Positions 1 through 9,094 of a DNA stretch of 57,845 nt are shown in pieces. The position numbers were made by a program, and so were the translations under genes. Where the stretch lies: positions 389,905-447,749 of the forward strand of contig MU270015.1 of assembly GCA_021432635.1 (NCBI GenBank), written 5' to 3'. Source of the stretch: Thozetella sp. PMI_491 (Eukaryota > Ascomycota > Sordariomycetes > Chaetosphaeriales > Chaetosphaeriaceae). Numbering within the stretch: the first letter of the stretch is position 1; the number at the start of each line of letters is the position of its first letter. The notes under the pieces are model-generated. The model was not told the DNA's origin, did no database searches, and saw only the letters and a list, made by a program, of their open reading frames with translations.

Positions 1-1466
1 CCACGAATTAGTCGAGCATACACAAGGCTTCACGCACACTTCGGAGCGATGCCTCGTCTCTTCCACATGAACTGTCAGTATCGAACGGATGCCATGAGAT
101 CCGGGATCCTCGCGCGCATTCTCCGCCATCTCGCCACGGTAATAAGGATGAAGTGTGATCGCGTAAATACTGCAAGTGCTTCCATTGCAATATCACTAAT
201 TAATCCGTATGACAAGTCCATTCTTAAGCGCTGAGTTTGAAGCCTGTCATGAAATCCGTGGCCCCTACTACGCTCCGAGGCGTGGCCTCTGCCTGAAGGA
301 AGACCACTCCGACTTCATGCCATATTTTGTAGCGATATGGGCACCGGGGATGGCCCTCCGCCGAGCTCCGGGAGCTTCGTGCCCTGGACTTATAATAACG
401 ACTTCGGTACACTTCAGGATCTTTACCGAGGGTCGAGAGAGGTGAGGCAGGGGCACGGCCTTGTATTCCCTGTTGAGGATCCCGGTTGTCCACGGAAGCG
501 GCTGCAGAGCTCAATATCTCCGAGCTCGAATCCTTCTCCAGAGTGGCGCCCGACCTGAACGACGTAAGAGGCCGCAAAGAGATAACCTTCCCTTGGCGGC
601 TTTGAATCGAACCAACCTCCAGCTCGTCGAGTCGCTCCTCGACCACCCCTTTCGTGACTTGCCCCATGATGGGGCACAGTTTCCTTGTCAGAGCAATCTG
701 CGCACATGTCGCGTGCAGAAAACATAGCCTCTTCTTGCCTTTTGCCAGTGCTGGTACCTCCTCGCCCTTCTCGTGAGCCTCCTGTCAATTTTAGTATTCA
801 TGAATTTTGCGCAAACTTTCGCTTTATGCTGCCATTCAGAGCACTGAGCCAACCAGGGGGCGTCAAAGAAAGGAGCTTTCAAGGAGGTCACGTTTGAAAC
901 CCTCGGATACAGCTCAGCCGCAGGTGGAGCTACACCCGCACTCTACCTTCTGAATGGTCGGAAGTTGGCCCCACTACTTCGTATAGCGGGATTGCGAGCC
1001 CAAGACTTGATCGGGGTTTATTTTGCGCGAGTTCTCTCCAATGGTATAGAATTGCGGTTGGAGTGTCCTAAAAGACTTTCGACGTTGCATCACTCTGCAA
1101 GTCGTATGTTGCTAAATGGGGTAGGACCGATAGAAGACTAAATGATATATGCATGACTTGAAGAGGTAGTTTATTGCGCGCCAAGATACTGGTTTTGGTT
1201 GCTACGAAGGATGAACCCGGGTCTTGTAGCTCAAATCAGATCAAAAGAGCGAAATCAGTGCCCCGTAACTTCACCACGACGAAAGTTACGAGGCTGCTCT
1301 TCTCTGTCTCCAATGTAACGTCGAATAAGTCGGTAACTATAAAGACCAACTTGAACGCGGCACCGAGCAAGAATCCCATAGACCAAACGAAACAAAATCT
1401 CCCCCCAATCCAGCTTGCCGCTCTCCTCAAACTCCAACTAATCCACCACCCTCACCCGCTATTGCC
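1..1466. other. Left-edge intergenic region, no supported gene
   Basis: Only short overlapping open frames occur on both strands. The longest is on the minus strand at 224-667 (147 codons), with no recognisable domain, signal peptide or intron-joined extension. The base composition is ordinary, not RIP-like. The last 100 bases before 1467 are pyrimidine-rich (CT-rich), as is common just upstream of fungal start codons. Confidence 0.5.
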
Positions 1467-1967
1467 ATGAAGTCCATTATTGCGCGTCTCATCTTCCTCT
1501 CCTCCGTCGCCTCGGCCGTCCTGATCCCAGACGGACACAAGGATGGCGTCTGGATTGTAACCGAGAACGAACCGACCCCCCATTACCTCGGTCCGGTTGA
1601 GCCCTCCAAGCGGTCTGCGGAACTGCCCACCAAAGTCTTGGCAGCCCGCGGGCTCCCCAACCCGACGGTGGGGTGCAATGGCTACAATGTCAACTCGGCC
1701 GACTCGCTTGCCGCCCACAACGCGTTTGACAATTACATCAACGGGGGAACCTACTATAACCAGGGCACAACTATTGGCGTTGCTGTTGGATCTGCCGTTG
1801 CCTACATGTGTGTGTACAATGGGGCTCAGCGTGGTTGGGGTAGCGAGTATGATCTTGCCGTTGAGCTAATCAAGACCAACTGCGGAAAGGATGGTGCTGG
1901 ATGGGTCAATATTCCGTCTTATGGCAAGAGGTATGGACGATCCAACGTCGGCGCCAACATCTGCTAG
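1467..1967 (+). CDS. Small secreted four-cysteine protein (166 aa), effector-like
   Basis: A single-exon gene for a probable extracellular protein. Residues 1-17 form a signal peptide (basic N-terminus, hydrophobic core, Ala-Ser-Ala just before the likely cut). A Lys-Arg pair at 48-49 resembles a Kex2 processing site, so the mature part may start near residue 50. The mature domain has four cysteines (70, 115, 139, 166), the last being the final residue, and is rich in Gly, Asn and Tyr. A Gly/Trp-rich stretch around 121-147 precedes a basic tail. No enzymatic motif is visible. The architecture matches small secreted fungal proteins often listed as effector candidates, but I do not recognise a named family. 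The start is the only ATG that places a signal peptide. The gene is GC-balanced, unlike the AT-rich repeats that follow. Confidence 0.8.
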   Translation: MKSIIARLIFLSSVASAVLIPDGHKDGVWIVTENEPTPHYLGPVEPSKRSAELPTKVLAARGLPNPTVGCNGYNVNSADSLAAHNAFDNYINGGTYYNQGTTIGVAVGSAVAYMCVYNGAQRGWGSEYDLAVELIKTNCGKDGAGWVNIPSYGKRYGRSNVGANIC

Positions 1968-2252
1968 ATCGATGGCATCACGGCGGGAGTGCAATACTCT
2001 TAGCCCTTATGGGGGGGATAGTGGGGGCCTATTAATTTCAATCCTATAAGAGGCAATCAATTGCAACTTGTAGATAACTACTTTGGGTATCTATATTTAC
2101 ACTAGACTAAACAAATCGAGAAAATTAAGACTGAAACTATAAGGTCTTGGGAAGTTTGGGAAGCGGCATGAGTATTGCCCCATAGTCCAAGATGCCACCA
2201 TTACAAGGTCGCTACTTTGTAACCCGCCGGTAGTACTATCTCACTCAGCTAG

Positions 2253-2600
2253 TAACGTAATCTACAAGCAAGCGCCACACCCAAGGGATCGCCACAGCTA
2301 GATTTACCCTTATATTAAGAATAACTAGCTATATTTACACCACAACGCTATAAATCGACTAGATTTCAGTGTAGCTAGAAGAATTAGAGGCTTCCATAAC
2401 ATCTAGGCACATACAGATAGTTTAGCCTGGCTTTCTACATCCCCCACAGCACCATAGCTTTCTAGTAGCCCCTTTTATACAGCTACCCCCACCACATATT
2501 TCACTGGCTAATTAATTATCTATATTTATTTGATCAAGTATATCTATAGCTTCTTAAACCCTAAGAGAACCTCTCCCTCTATGAGGGAACTTAGACTGTG
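2253..2600 (-). mobile_element. RIP-degraded 3' end of a Fot1/pogo transposon
   Basis: On the minus strand the translation, with several TAG stops where Trp or Gln would be expected, matches the C-terminal tail of a pogo-type transposase. It has a helical stretch (EAIDILDQ), a zinc-knuckle-like CCGGCRKPG...C, and an acidic/Ser-rich end (EASNSS). The same segments occur, better preserved, in the relic at 28582-29280. The element end lies at 2255, where ACGTAATCTACAAGC follows a TA dinucleotide, consistent with Tc1/mariner-pogo insertion at TA. Only the 3' part is recognisable. Confidence 0.65.
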
Positions 2601-2639
2601 AACAGCAATGGGATAGAAGTTATTGATAGTGTTAGTCAT

Positions 2640-4013
2640 CGCAAGCTTGGACCCAACTATTTGTCGAGGTGGCGCCGAAGCTCCCAAGTCTTGTTGGAAT
2701 GAGTGGCGAACTTACAGATTGAGAAACCCGCTACCCAGCCCTTCGTCGCAAACGTCGCGATGACCTATCTCGCTGTCTCGAAGCCCATTCCCTCCCGGAA
2801 TCTCTTCAGCATCTCAGCCTAGATTTGGGTGACATGGAACTTGTGAACCAGGCATGGGAGTCGTCGAGTATGCTCCCACTCGACGTTGACCACGATCTTC
2901 TTAGCAGTGCGATTCCATTCTGGCAGAACTTGACAAAGCTTTGTGTCAACTTTGAACTAACAAGTCCTGGTGGTCAATGGTACTTTCGTGCTCGTGCTCA
3001 CGGTGCCACGGTGCCGAGTACTCTCGAACCTCAAGTATTATTGAGGGCTCGATCGGAATTAAGATGCAACCCGGTTATGGCTACACCGAAGAAGAGGACA
3101 AATTAGCCTCTGCACGATACTGGCTTGCGACTGAACCGAGTTTTCGGTAAGAGGTCCTACAAATCTGTCTCGAATAGTACCCGACGAAACAATACTCGAA
3201 CTACTAATAGAGTCCTTTGCCCGAGCATGCCAGCAGATTCCGCAATTCCAGTGCGCGAAATTGGTTGCTGAGGTGCTCGAAACAATAGAGGTTGATAGCC
3301 GTAAGGGAAATGGATTTTCGGAATGGGGAATTTACGTTGCTGCTCCCATATGTCAATTTTGTTGGGCTGGTTATCCGAACTTTGAAGAATTAAATCATAG
3401 AGAGGCGGATGTTACCTGTCCTAGGCTGACACTGAACACTAGGGATTGGTGTCCGCGCGATGACGTCCTTAAATCTATTGGCAATTACGGATTCAGGCTA
3501 ACGTAGTCCATAGGTGGGCCGATCATATATGTGGGCCGATCACTCATTATCACATATTAAATCGTGATTTTCTTACCAACTTTAAGCCGCCAATTCTTTA
3601 TAGTAAAACATAAAACTTTGTATTACTTTTCTAATAAGAATATAAAATCAAATAATCGTTTTAAAATATTTTCTAAAATTTTCTTAAATATAATAAAAGA
3701 AAAGTGGAGATATATGTCTCCACTCTTTCTTTTCTCCTTAATTATTATATAATAAGGTTTTTTAAAACTCTTAAGAAAATTATATATATATAAAGAACCT
3801 TGGGATAGATTATAACTTTATTTATAAAGAGATTCCTTTATATTTACGTGTAAAAGGCTGTTAAGAAAATCACGATTTAGTATGTGATAATGAGTGATCG
3901 GCCCACATATATGATCGGCCCACCTATGGACTACGTTACTGGAAATCCACCTGGACCTATGGGAGGATTTATACAAGCCTTATTTATTGCAGGAACTAGG
4001 AGCTAGTTTTTAG
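2640..4013 (+). pseudogene. Broken F-box-type hypothetical gene split by a MITE
   Basis: Two translated stretches, about 2830-3000 and 3183-3500, resemble the C-terminal half of fungal F-box-like hypothetical proteins. One contains NLTKLCVNFELTSPGGQWYF. The other contains SFARACQQIP and later WGIYVAAPICQ. Stops and frame changes separate them, so the gene is not functional as it stands. The second stretch ends where a MITE enters at a TA (3499-3500), and its present stop lies inside the MITE. Beyond the element the same frame continues from 3939 to a TAG at 4011-4013 (LEIHLDLWEDLYK...). The gene was therefore open across this point before the insertion. Family assignment is by resemblance only. 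Confidence 0.55.
3501..3936. mobile_element. 436-bp MITE with 75-bp near-perfect inverted repeats (pogo-type ends)
   Basis: The terminal inverted repeats 3501-3575 and 3862-3936 differ at one base. They start ACGTAGTCC and are flanked by TA duplications (3499-3500 and 3937-3938). Each repeat holds two direct copies of GTGGGCCGATCA, which could be transposase-binding sites. The AT-rich centre has a palindrome (AGTGGAGA, six bases, TCTCCACT) near 3703-3724. There is no coding capacity. The near-identity of the ends implies recent movement. A sister element of almost the same length lies at 19985-20419. Confidence 0.9.
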
Positions 4014-4195
4014 CGAAGAGAACCAGCTATTTTTTACACTATAACTATTTATTTAGACAGGTAGGTATTTACCTGCTTTATATCTTAATTTAAGGCTATA
4101 AATTGTTAATGAGTGAGATTGGTGAGTTAGGATTAGGATTTCCTTTTTTCATAGGAAAAAAGTGGAGAAAATGTTTTCAGTGTATACGTGTTATA

Positions 4196-4440
4196 ATACT
4201 TGTGATGGCCCAGGGCCATCCCCATGCGTTACATCACGCGTTACACACACTCGTTGGCAACCACTCGTTTGCACCCACGTGATATAGTGGCCCAGTTGAC
4301 CACTATATCCATCCATCTGGATCTGTAGCTTCCATTTACCTTCTTCCTCTCCTTAGCTTAGTATTTTGTGCGTTTTTAAAACACACGGCTACAGATCCAG
4401 TTCATCGCCGCCAGCGCCGTGACAATACTGGGGGTTTTAA
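4196..4440 (+). repeat. Possible LTR-type remnant
   Basis: A GC-richer patch between AT-rich tracts. It opens with a palindromic TGATGGCCCAGGGCCATC, contains CACGTG, and is followed by a CGCCGCCAGCGCCGTGACAA-like run. Such composition is seen at the ends of fungal LTR elements, but no second copy, duplication or coding part is present. This is a tentative label. Confidence 0.2.
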
Positions 4441-4578
4441 GGGGTTGACTGGGTGAGTAGTTTAGTGTGTAGGGATTTTTTTTCTAAGGGTAAGAGAAGA
4501 TAGAATAAATAGAGACTAGTTGGTCACTTTAAGCTAGTGGCTTAATGCTCTCCTTGAAGTCTTCCACAGTTCTCCTTT

Positions 4579-5144
4579 TCACAGTAACTCATTCAAGGGC
4601 TCGCCCCACGCATTGAAGGCCGGACCGAAAATAAATCTGGTGACCATGTCACCAATGCTGGAAGGATCCACTTGCCCCGCGAACAACCCTTTCAGTCCCC
4701 TCTCATATCGCTCCATAGAGTCGACATGTTCATGTTCAGCTCAATCCCTGGAATGGCTTCCTTGATGAGTTCGACGATGCGGTTTTGGGTTGTCTTAATC
4801 AGCTCGATACTAAAGGCGCGATTCTTGGTCTGCTCCAGGTTCCTCAACGCGCCGACGACTACTTAACCCAACGACGCCCTTGAGGTCATAGGAAACTCCA
4901 GATTGCCGCCATCGTGTATGTAAAAATGCCTTGTCCGAACGCACATCAATTCCTCAAAGCCAAGAACATACTCGATCCAGGGTCCCCCGACGAGGATGGT
5001 GTACTCGATTTTGCCAATGTTGGCTGCTGCAACGAGAGCGTCGTGAGCCTTGATCTTGGAAGCCATGAGAGGCATATCCCCTGCAATGGGCACAGAGAAG
5101 TGGTCGGTGCCGAATTTGGAAGGAATGAAGCGCTTGGCGGTGCA
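4579..5144 (-). pseudogene. Degenerate NmrA-like NAD(P)-binding protein, C-terminal part
   Basis: The minus-strand translation starting at 5144 reads RFIPSKFGTD, a hallmark of NmrA-like/isoflavone-reductase family proteins. It is followed by family-typical segments: MASKIKAHDALVAAAN, IEYTILVGGPWIEYV and RTRHFYIHDGG. An in-frame TAA at 4863-4865 interrupts it. The frame then resumes with VVGALRNLEQTKNRAFSIEL and shifts by one base near 4712-4722 before a final readable stretch (GLKGLFAGQVDPSSIGDM) ending at 4579. The N-terminal Rossmann glycine motif is absent because stops occur upstream of 5144. Intact members bind NAD(P)H and act as reductases or redox-sensing regulators. This copy should be inactive. 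Confidence 0.75.
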
Positions 5145-6291
5145 TTATGTTGGGCAGGTGGTTGGTGGTACGGGTAATCAAAGTGAGATATTTCTCTATG
5201 TGCTACACACTGGGCCCCGCAGCAACTTTCCCATCTTAGAACATCCTGCTTCTACATCCTCCACACAATTCTGGATTGGTTCATCGCTTGCTGAAGCAAT
5301 CCATTGGATCCGGGGACCCAAAGTTAGACCTTAATCCGTTTATCAGAGCAATTTGATGATCATACCTTTTGCAAAGACATTTGCGTAAAATTCCTCCGAT
5401 CTCCTTGCTTCCTAAGCCCTAGTATTCCATCAGATTCGGCGTTAATTAGGCTAACGAGGTCAGAGTTGAAGTTTAAACAGAATCAGGTAGCGGCCTTGTC
5501 TAAGATAATTGCCCCATTAATCTGCCCGCCCATATTGCAAAGGAGCGCTTCATTGAGCGCCATCTCCGTGCCGGCGTAGAAACTTCGAAGACAGCAGTGG
5601 CTACAGGAACCGAGGCAAGCGATTTAGCTAGTGGTGAGCTCATACGGGGAAATCTCATCTGGTCCAAGCTGCAGATTCGTGGTTTCTAGCCCCATGGCCC
5701 GGGAATTAGCAGCTTTGTGACTAATTTATGGATTTAACCTAAACAAGGTCAGCAGACTAGAGCACTGTGGTGTTATTATTGTTTTTGAATATATACGTGG
5801 AGCGCTTGAAGTGGACTACCCTCTCTTTAACGCATCAAAGCACAGAGATTGCATTGTAGTGTACATGTTTCGAAGCCAGCAGTGTGAGCGAACACCGCCT
5901 CGCTGACTCGAATGCAGATTGTTGCTAACTAGACTTTTTGGTTGTAGCGCTGTCCTTCCACATACGGCTAGCATAGGGGCCTAAGGCCCCACAGAAACAG
6001 ACAGAGATGTCTGAACTCCGGAAGAATGCCGTAGCAAAACACCCAAGAAAAGGGGTGAGGCTCGATTGTAGGATCATAGTGGAGCATATGCCCCCGCATT
6101 CACCTTTACACACCCTGCCCAACAAGGAAGGACACATGACCGCACATTAGAGCACAGGGATGCACAACAAACCCCGCGCAACTCTATAATCAGCATGCAT
6201 CCAATATTCCCTGCGGCTTCTAGACGCAATTGCCTCTCTCAAACAACAAATTGTCCTTCAAAGCAATTGCTGCGGCGATTTCCAGGCACCA
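5145..6291. other. Intergenic, no supported gene
   Basis: Short open frames only, none with a recognisable motif. The region lies between the dead NmrA-like gene and the glutaminase-like gene. It presumably includes the promoter of the latter, but I saw no clear TATA or regulatory box. Confidence 0.4.
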
Positions 6292-8634
6292 ATGTCTGTC
6301 CGATGGCTCCAAGTGGGGCTCTCGGCACTTGCAACAGCAGTCAGCGCGGAGCCGCGAAGTGGCGCCCAAGACGGCAACATGGAGAGCTTTCCAGCCTACT
6401 TGCCTGCACGGCCACCCGCTATCCCACTGGCCGTGCGTAACCCTTATACCAGCGCATGGTCGACCACCCTCAATGGTGGCACGCTGAACAGCCAGGAAGT
6501 TATGTTTTGGGATGGAACCCCGTTGGGCTGGGAGGGCATCGTTGTTGTTGATGGTACATCATACGAGTATATGGGCTCGGGATTCAAGGACTTCCCGGGC
6601 ATTCCCGAACTGAAGGCCGCCGTTCCCCTGGAGGTCCGCTACGACTCGCAGTATTCTAATTTCACCTTCTTGGCGGGCCCTGTGCAAATCAACGCGATCT
6701 TCTTTTCTCCCGTCACTCCGAAGGACATTTGCAGGACTTCAATACCGCTCAGTTATCTGACAACCACCGTTGAGTCGCTAGATGGGACACCACACAGCGT
6801 GCAGTTCTACTCCGACGTCAACGCAGGGTGGATCTCCAAAGAGAGCAACAAGACCATTGCCTGGAATATATACCACGGGGCAGAAACGGCCGACGGCCCA
6901 CTCCATAGCTGGGTTTATCACCAGCAATCGCCCATTACCTTTGCCGAGGATCACGACTTCCCAGAATGGGGTAATTTCACATACACTACTAGCCCTGCTG
7001 GTGCGAAGAGGTTCAGCTTCCAGAGTGGGTTCTCAGCCGATGTGCGTTACAAATTCGTCAAGAACCACTACCTGGACGATGCAGTGGTTACTGAGTACCG
7101 CGGCTGGCGATATCATGACACTGTTTTTGCGTTTTCCCACGACATGGGGACCATCTCTAGCTCCACCATACGTTATACTATTGGATCTATCCAGATCCCC
7201 GTCATTAAGTATCTCCACACCGGCGGGCTGGCGGCGCTCCGTCCGTGGTGGGAGAAATGTTATAATGATATGTATTCGATGATTAATTTTCATTGGAATG
7301 ATTTCGAGGCAGTACGGATGCTCGGAAATGCGTTTGAAATCCAGCTAAAAGCCGATATCAGGTCATACTATGAACATGACTTAGCCATGGCATCTAGCAA
7401 TAGCATGTCAGAGTCTCCGCTCGAGTATATGAACGACGGACGTGGTACATTATACAGCACAGGTCGGTCAGGGCAGCAGAATATGTTCGCTGCAGACATG
7501 GAATCGTTGCCGGATGGCTCCGAAGCGGTGTCTTATTACGCTATTGTAGCACTATCAGCGCGGCAAATTATGGGTGCTTACATTTACGCCATTCCACCGG
7601 AACAACGTGGATCTGAGGGTACAGCGTCTTTACATCCCCTGCTATTTCAAAAAGAACTATCGAGCGGTGCCAACGTCAACACGGTTGATGTGCTCTACCC
7701 GGCCATGCCGTTCCTCTTGTGGGCCAATCCCGAGATGCTTCGATACGCACTACAACCGTTACTGGAGAACCAAGAAAGTGGTTTCTACCCCAACGGGTAT
7801 TGCATGCACGACCTTGGTGTCGCTTTCCCCAACGCGACTGGCCACGTCGAAGGCACCGATGAGTATATGCCTGTCGAAGAGAGCGGTAACTTCATCTTGA
7901 TGGCATATGCCTACTATCAATTCAGTGGCGATACAGCCTGGCTCTCGTCACATTATGATCTCTTGGCCCAGTTTGCCGAATATTTGATCACCTTCGGTCT
8001 GGTGCCGGCAACCCAGCTCAGCACCGACGACTTTGCCGGTAAATTGGCAAACCAGACAAACCTGGCACTGAAGGCAATTATTGGACTACATGCTATGGCG
8101 AATGTGGCCCGCGTGACCGGGCATGCTGCTGAAGCGGTATTATTAGCTCAAACTGCCAGAGAGTACTACGCGCAGTGGGAGACGCTGGCTATCGATCCTA
8201 CCGGAACACACACGCTCCTGGCGTACCAGTGGTACGGAAGCTGGGGTATGCTCTACAACATATACGCGGACAAGCTTCTCCAGCTGGGAGTCGTTGCCCA
8301 GCCGGTGTACGATTTACTGTCCGCCTTCTACCCCACCGTGGCCCAGATCTACGGTGTACCTCTCGATAGTCGCCACCATTACACCAAGAGCGACTGGATG
8401 ATGTGGACTGCCGCAGCTTGCAGCTCAACCACCCGCCGTATTATTGTCGACTCCCTGGCCCGTTGGATCAACTCTTCGTTCTCTCGCGGACCTTGCCACG
8501 ATCTGTTCGAAGCCATAGGCGAAGGCGCTCCACCCGAGCTCCCCGGTTTCAGGGCCAGACCTGTAGCCGGTGGACATTTTTCACTTTTGGCGCTTCACAG
8601 CAGGAGTTTAAAGAATAAACCCCAGACAAAATAG
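6292..8634 (+). CDS. Secreted glutaminase A-type protein (DUF5127/DUF4965/DUF1793)
   Basis: A single-exon 780-aa protein related to Aspergillus glutaminase A (gtaA), an extracellular enzyme that releases glutamate from L-glutamine. Residues 1-19 are a signal peptide (hydrophobic core ending Ala-Val-Ser-Ala). The order of family landmarks is complete. An N-terminal beta domain begins with PLAVRNPYTSAW and SQEVMFWDGTPLGWEG. Next come a helical domain with ALSARQIMGA and NVNTVDVLYPAMPFLLW, the block DEYMPVEESGNFILMA, and LSTDDFAGKLANQTNLALK. The C-terminal part has YGVPLDSRHHYTKSDW and ARPVAGGHFSLLAL. Several Asn-X-Ser/Thr sites fit secretion. It is somewhat longer than the roughly 690-aa Aspergillus enzyme. 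Many family members are uncharacterised, so glutaminase activity is inferred. The ATG at 6292 is chosen because it gives the signal peptide. Confidence 0.88.
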   Translation: MSVRWLQVGLSALATAVSAEPRSGAQDGNMESFPAYLPARPPAIPLAVRNPYTSAWSTTLNGGTLNSQEVMFWDGTPLGWEGIVVVDGTSYEYMGSGFKDFPGIPELKAAVPLEVRYDSQYSNFTFLAGPVQINAIFFSPVTPKDICRTSIPLSYLTTTVESLDGTPHSVQFYSDVNAGWISKESNKTIAWNIYHGAETADGPLHSWVYHQQSPITFAEDHDFPEWGNFTYTTSPAGAKRFSFQSGFSADVRYKFVKNHYLDDAVVTEYRGWRYHDTVFAFSHDMGTISSSTIRYTIGSIQIPVIKYLHTGGLAALRPWWEKCYNDMYSMINFHWNDFEAVRMLGNAFEIQLKADIRSYYEHDLAMASSNSMSESPLEYMNDGRGTLYSTGRSGQQNMFAADMESLPDGSEAVSYYAIVALSARQIMGAYIYAIPPEQRGSEGTASLHPLLFQKELSSGANVNTVDVLYPAMPFLLWANPEMLRYALQPLLENQESGFYPNGYCMHDLGVAFPNATGHVEGTDEYMPVEESGNFILMAYAYYQFSGDTAWLSSHYDLLAQFAEYLITFGLVPATQLSTDDFAGKLANQTNLALKAIIGLHAMANVARVTGHAAEAVLLAQTAREYYAQWETLAIDPTGTHTLLAYQWYGSWGMLYNIYADKLLQLGVVAQPVYDLLSAFYPTVAQIYGVPLDSRHHYTKSDWMMWTAAACSSTTRRIIVDSLARWINSSFSRGPCHDLFEAIGEGAPPELPGFRARPVAGGHFSLLALHSRSLKNKPQTK

Positions 8635-9094
8635 ACGTCTGTAACCTGTCACAAAGGAAGCAGGGGTATAGCTCGCAGCTGAGCGCCAGCCCTACCAGCT
8701 GGAAGCAGGGGAAGCTCGCGAACTAGCTCGGCAAGCAGCCGATCGACGAACAGAGGACTCAGCTAAGCGAGCAGTCTTTGATGTCATGAGGACACCCCTG
8801 TTTAGTAGAGCAACGGCCAAGCAAGCGTGGGAAACGTGTATATAACGAGAGCGGGCATACCTACAAGCTATATAGCTGGTATGTAGTCCCATAGTGGTGG
8901 GTGGGTATGGAATATGGTGGTGGGGACCCTAACCCCAACCCTAACCCTTGCAGTGGATAAGCCCCCCATATCTATATCAATTTGATTACTCTACTCCATG
9001 TCCTCCCTATCCCAGCCAAGACCCCCTACGCACGAAAAAAAGACTAATCACTAGGATTTCAGTGCTGTAACATATAGCAGCGCCACCAAAGCCT
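8635..9094. other. Intergenic, ends of two converging genes
   Basis: Holds the 3' flanks of the glutaminase-like and CorA-like genes. A short Ala/Arg/Glu-rich plus-strand frame at about 8690-8850 resembles the charged tail of a transposon protein but cannot be assigned. A telomere-like repeat sits at 8926-8949. Confidence 0.4.
8926..8949. repeat. Interstitial telomere-like repeat (CCCTAA type)
   Basis: Reads ACCCTAACCCCAACCCTAAC followed by CCTT, that is, about three and a half units of the fungal telomere repeat CCCTAA with one variant unit. It is far too short for a telomere. It could mark an old break-repair event or a telomere-repeat-binding site in the short gap between two converging genes. 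Confidence 0.7.

Noticed and set aside
224..788. Overlapping minus-strand frames of 147 and 121 codons
   Set aside because: No domain, signal, intron extension or start context. Both frames overlap each other and plus-strand frames of similar length.
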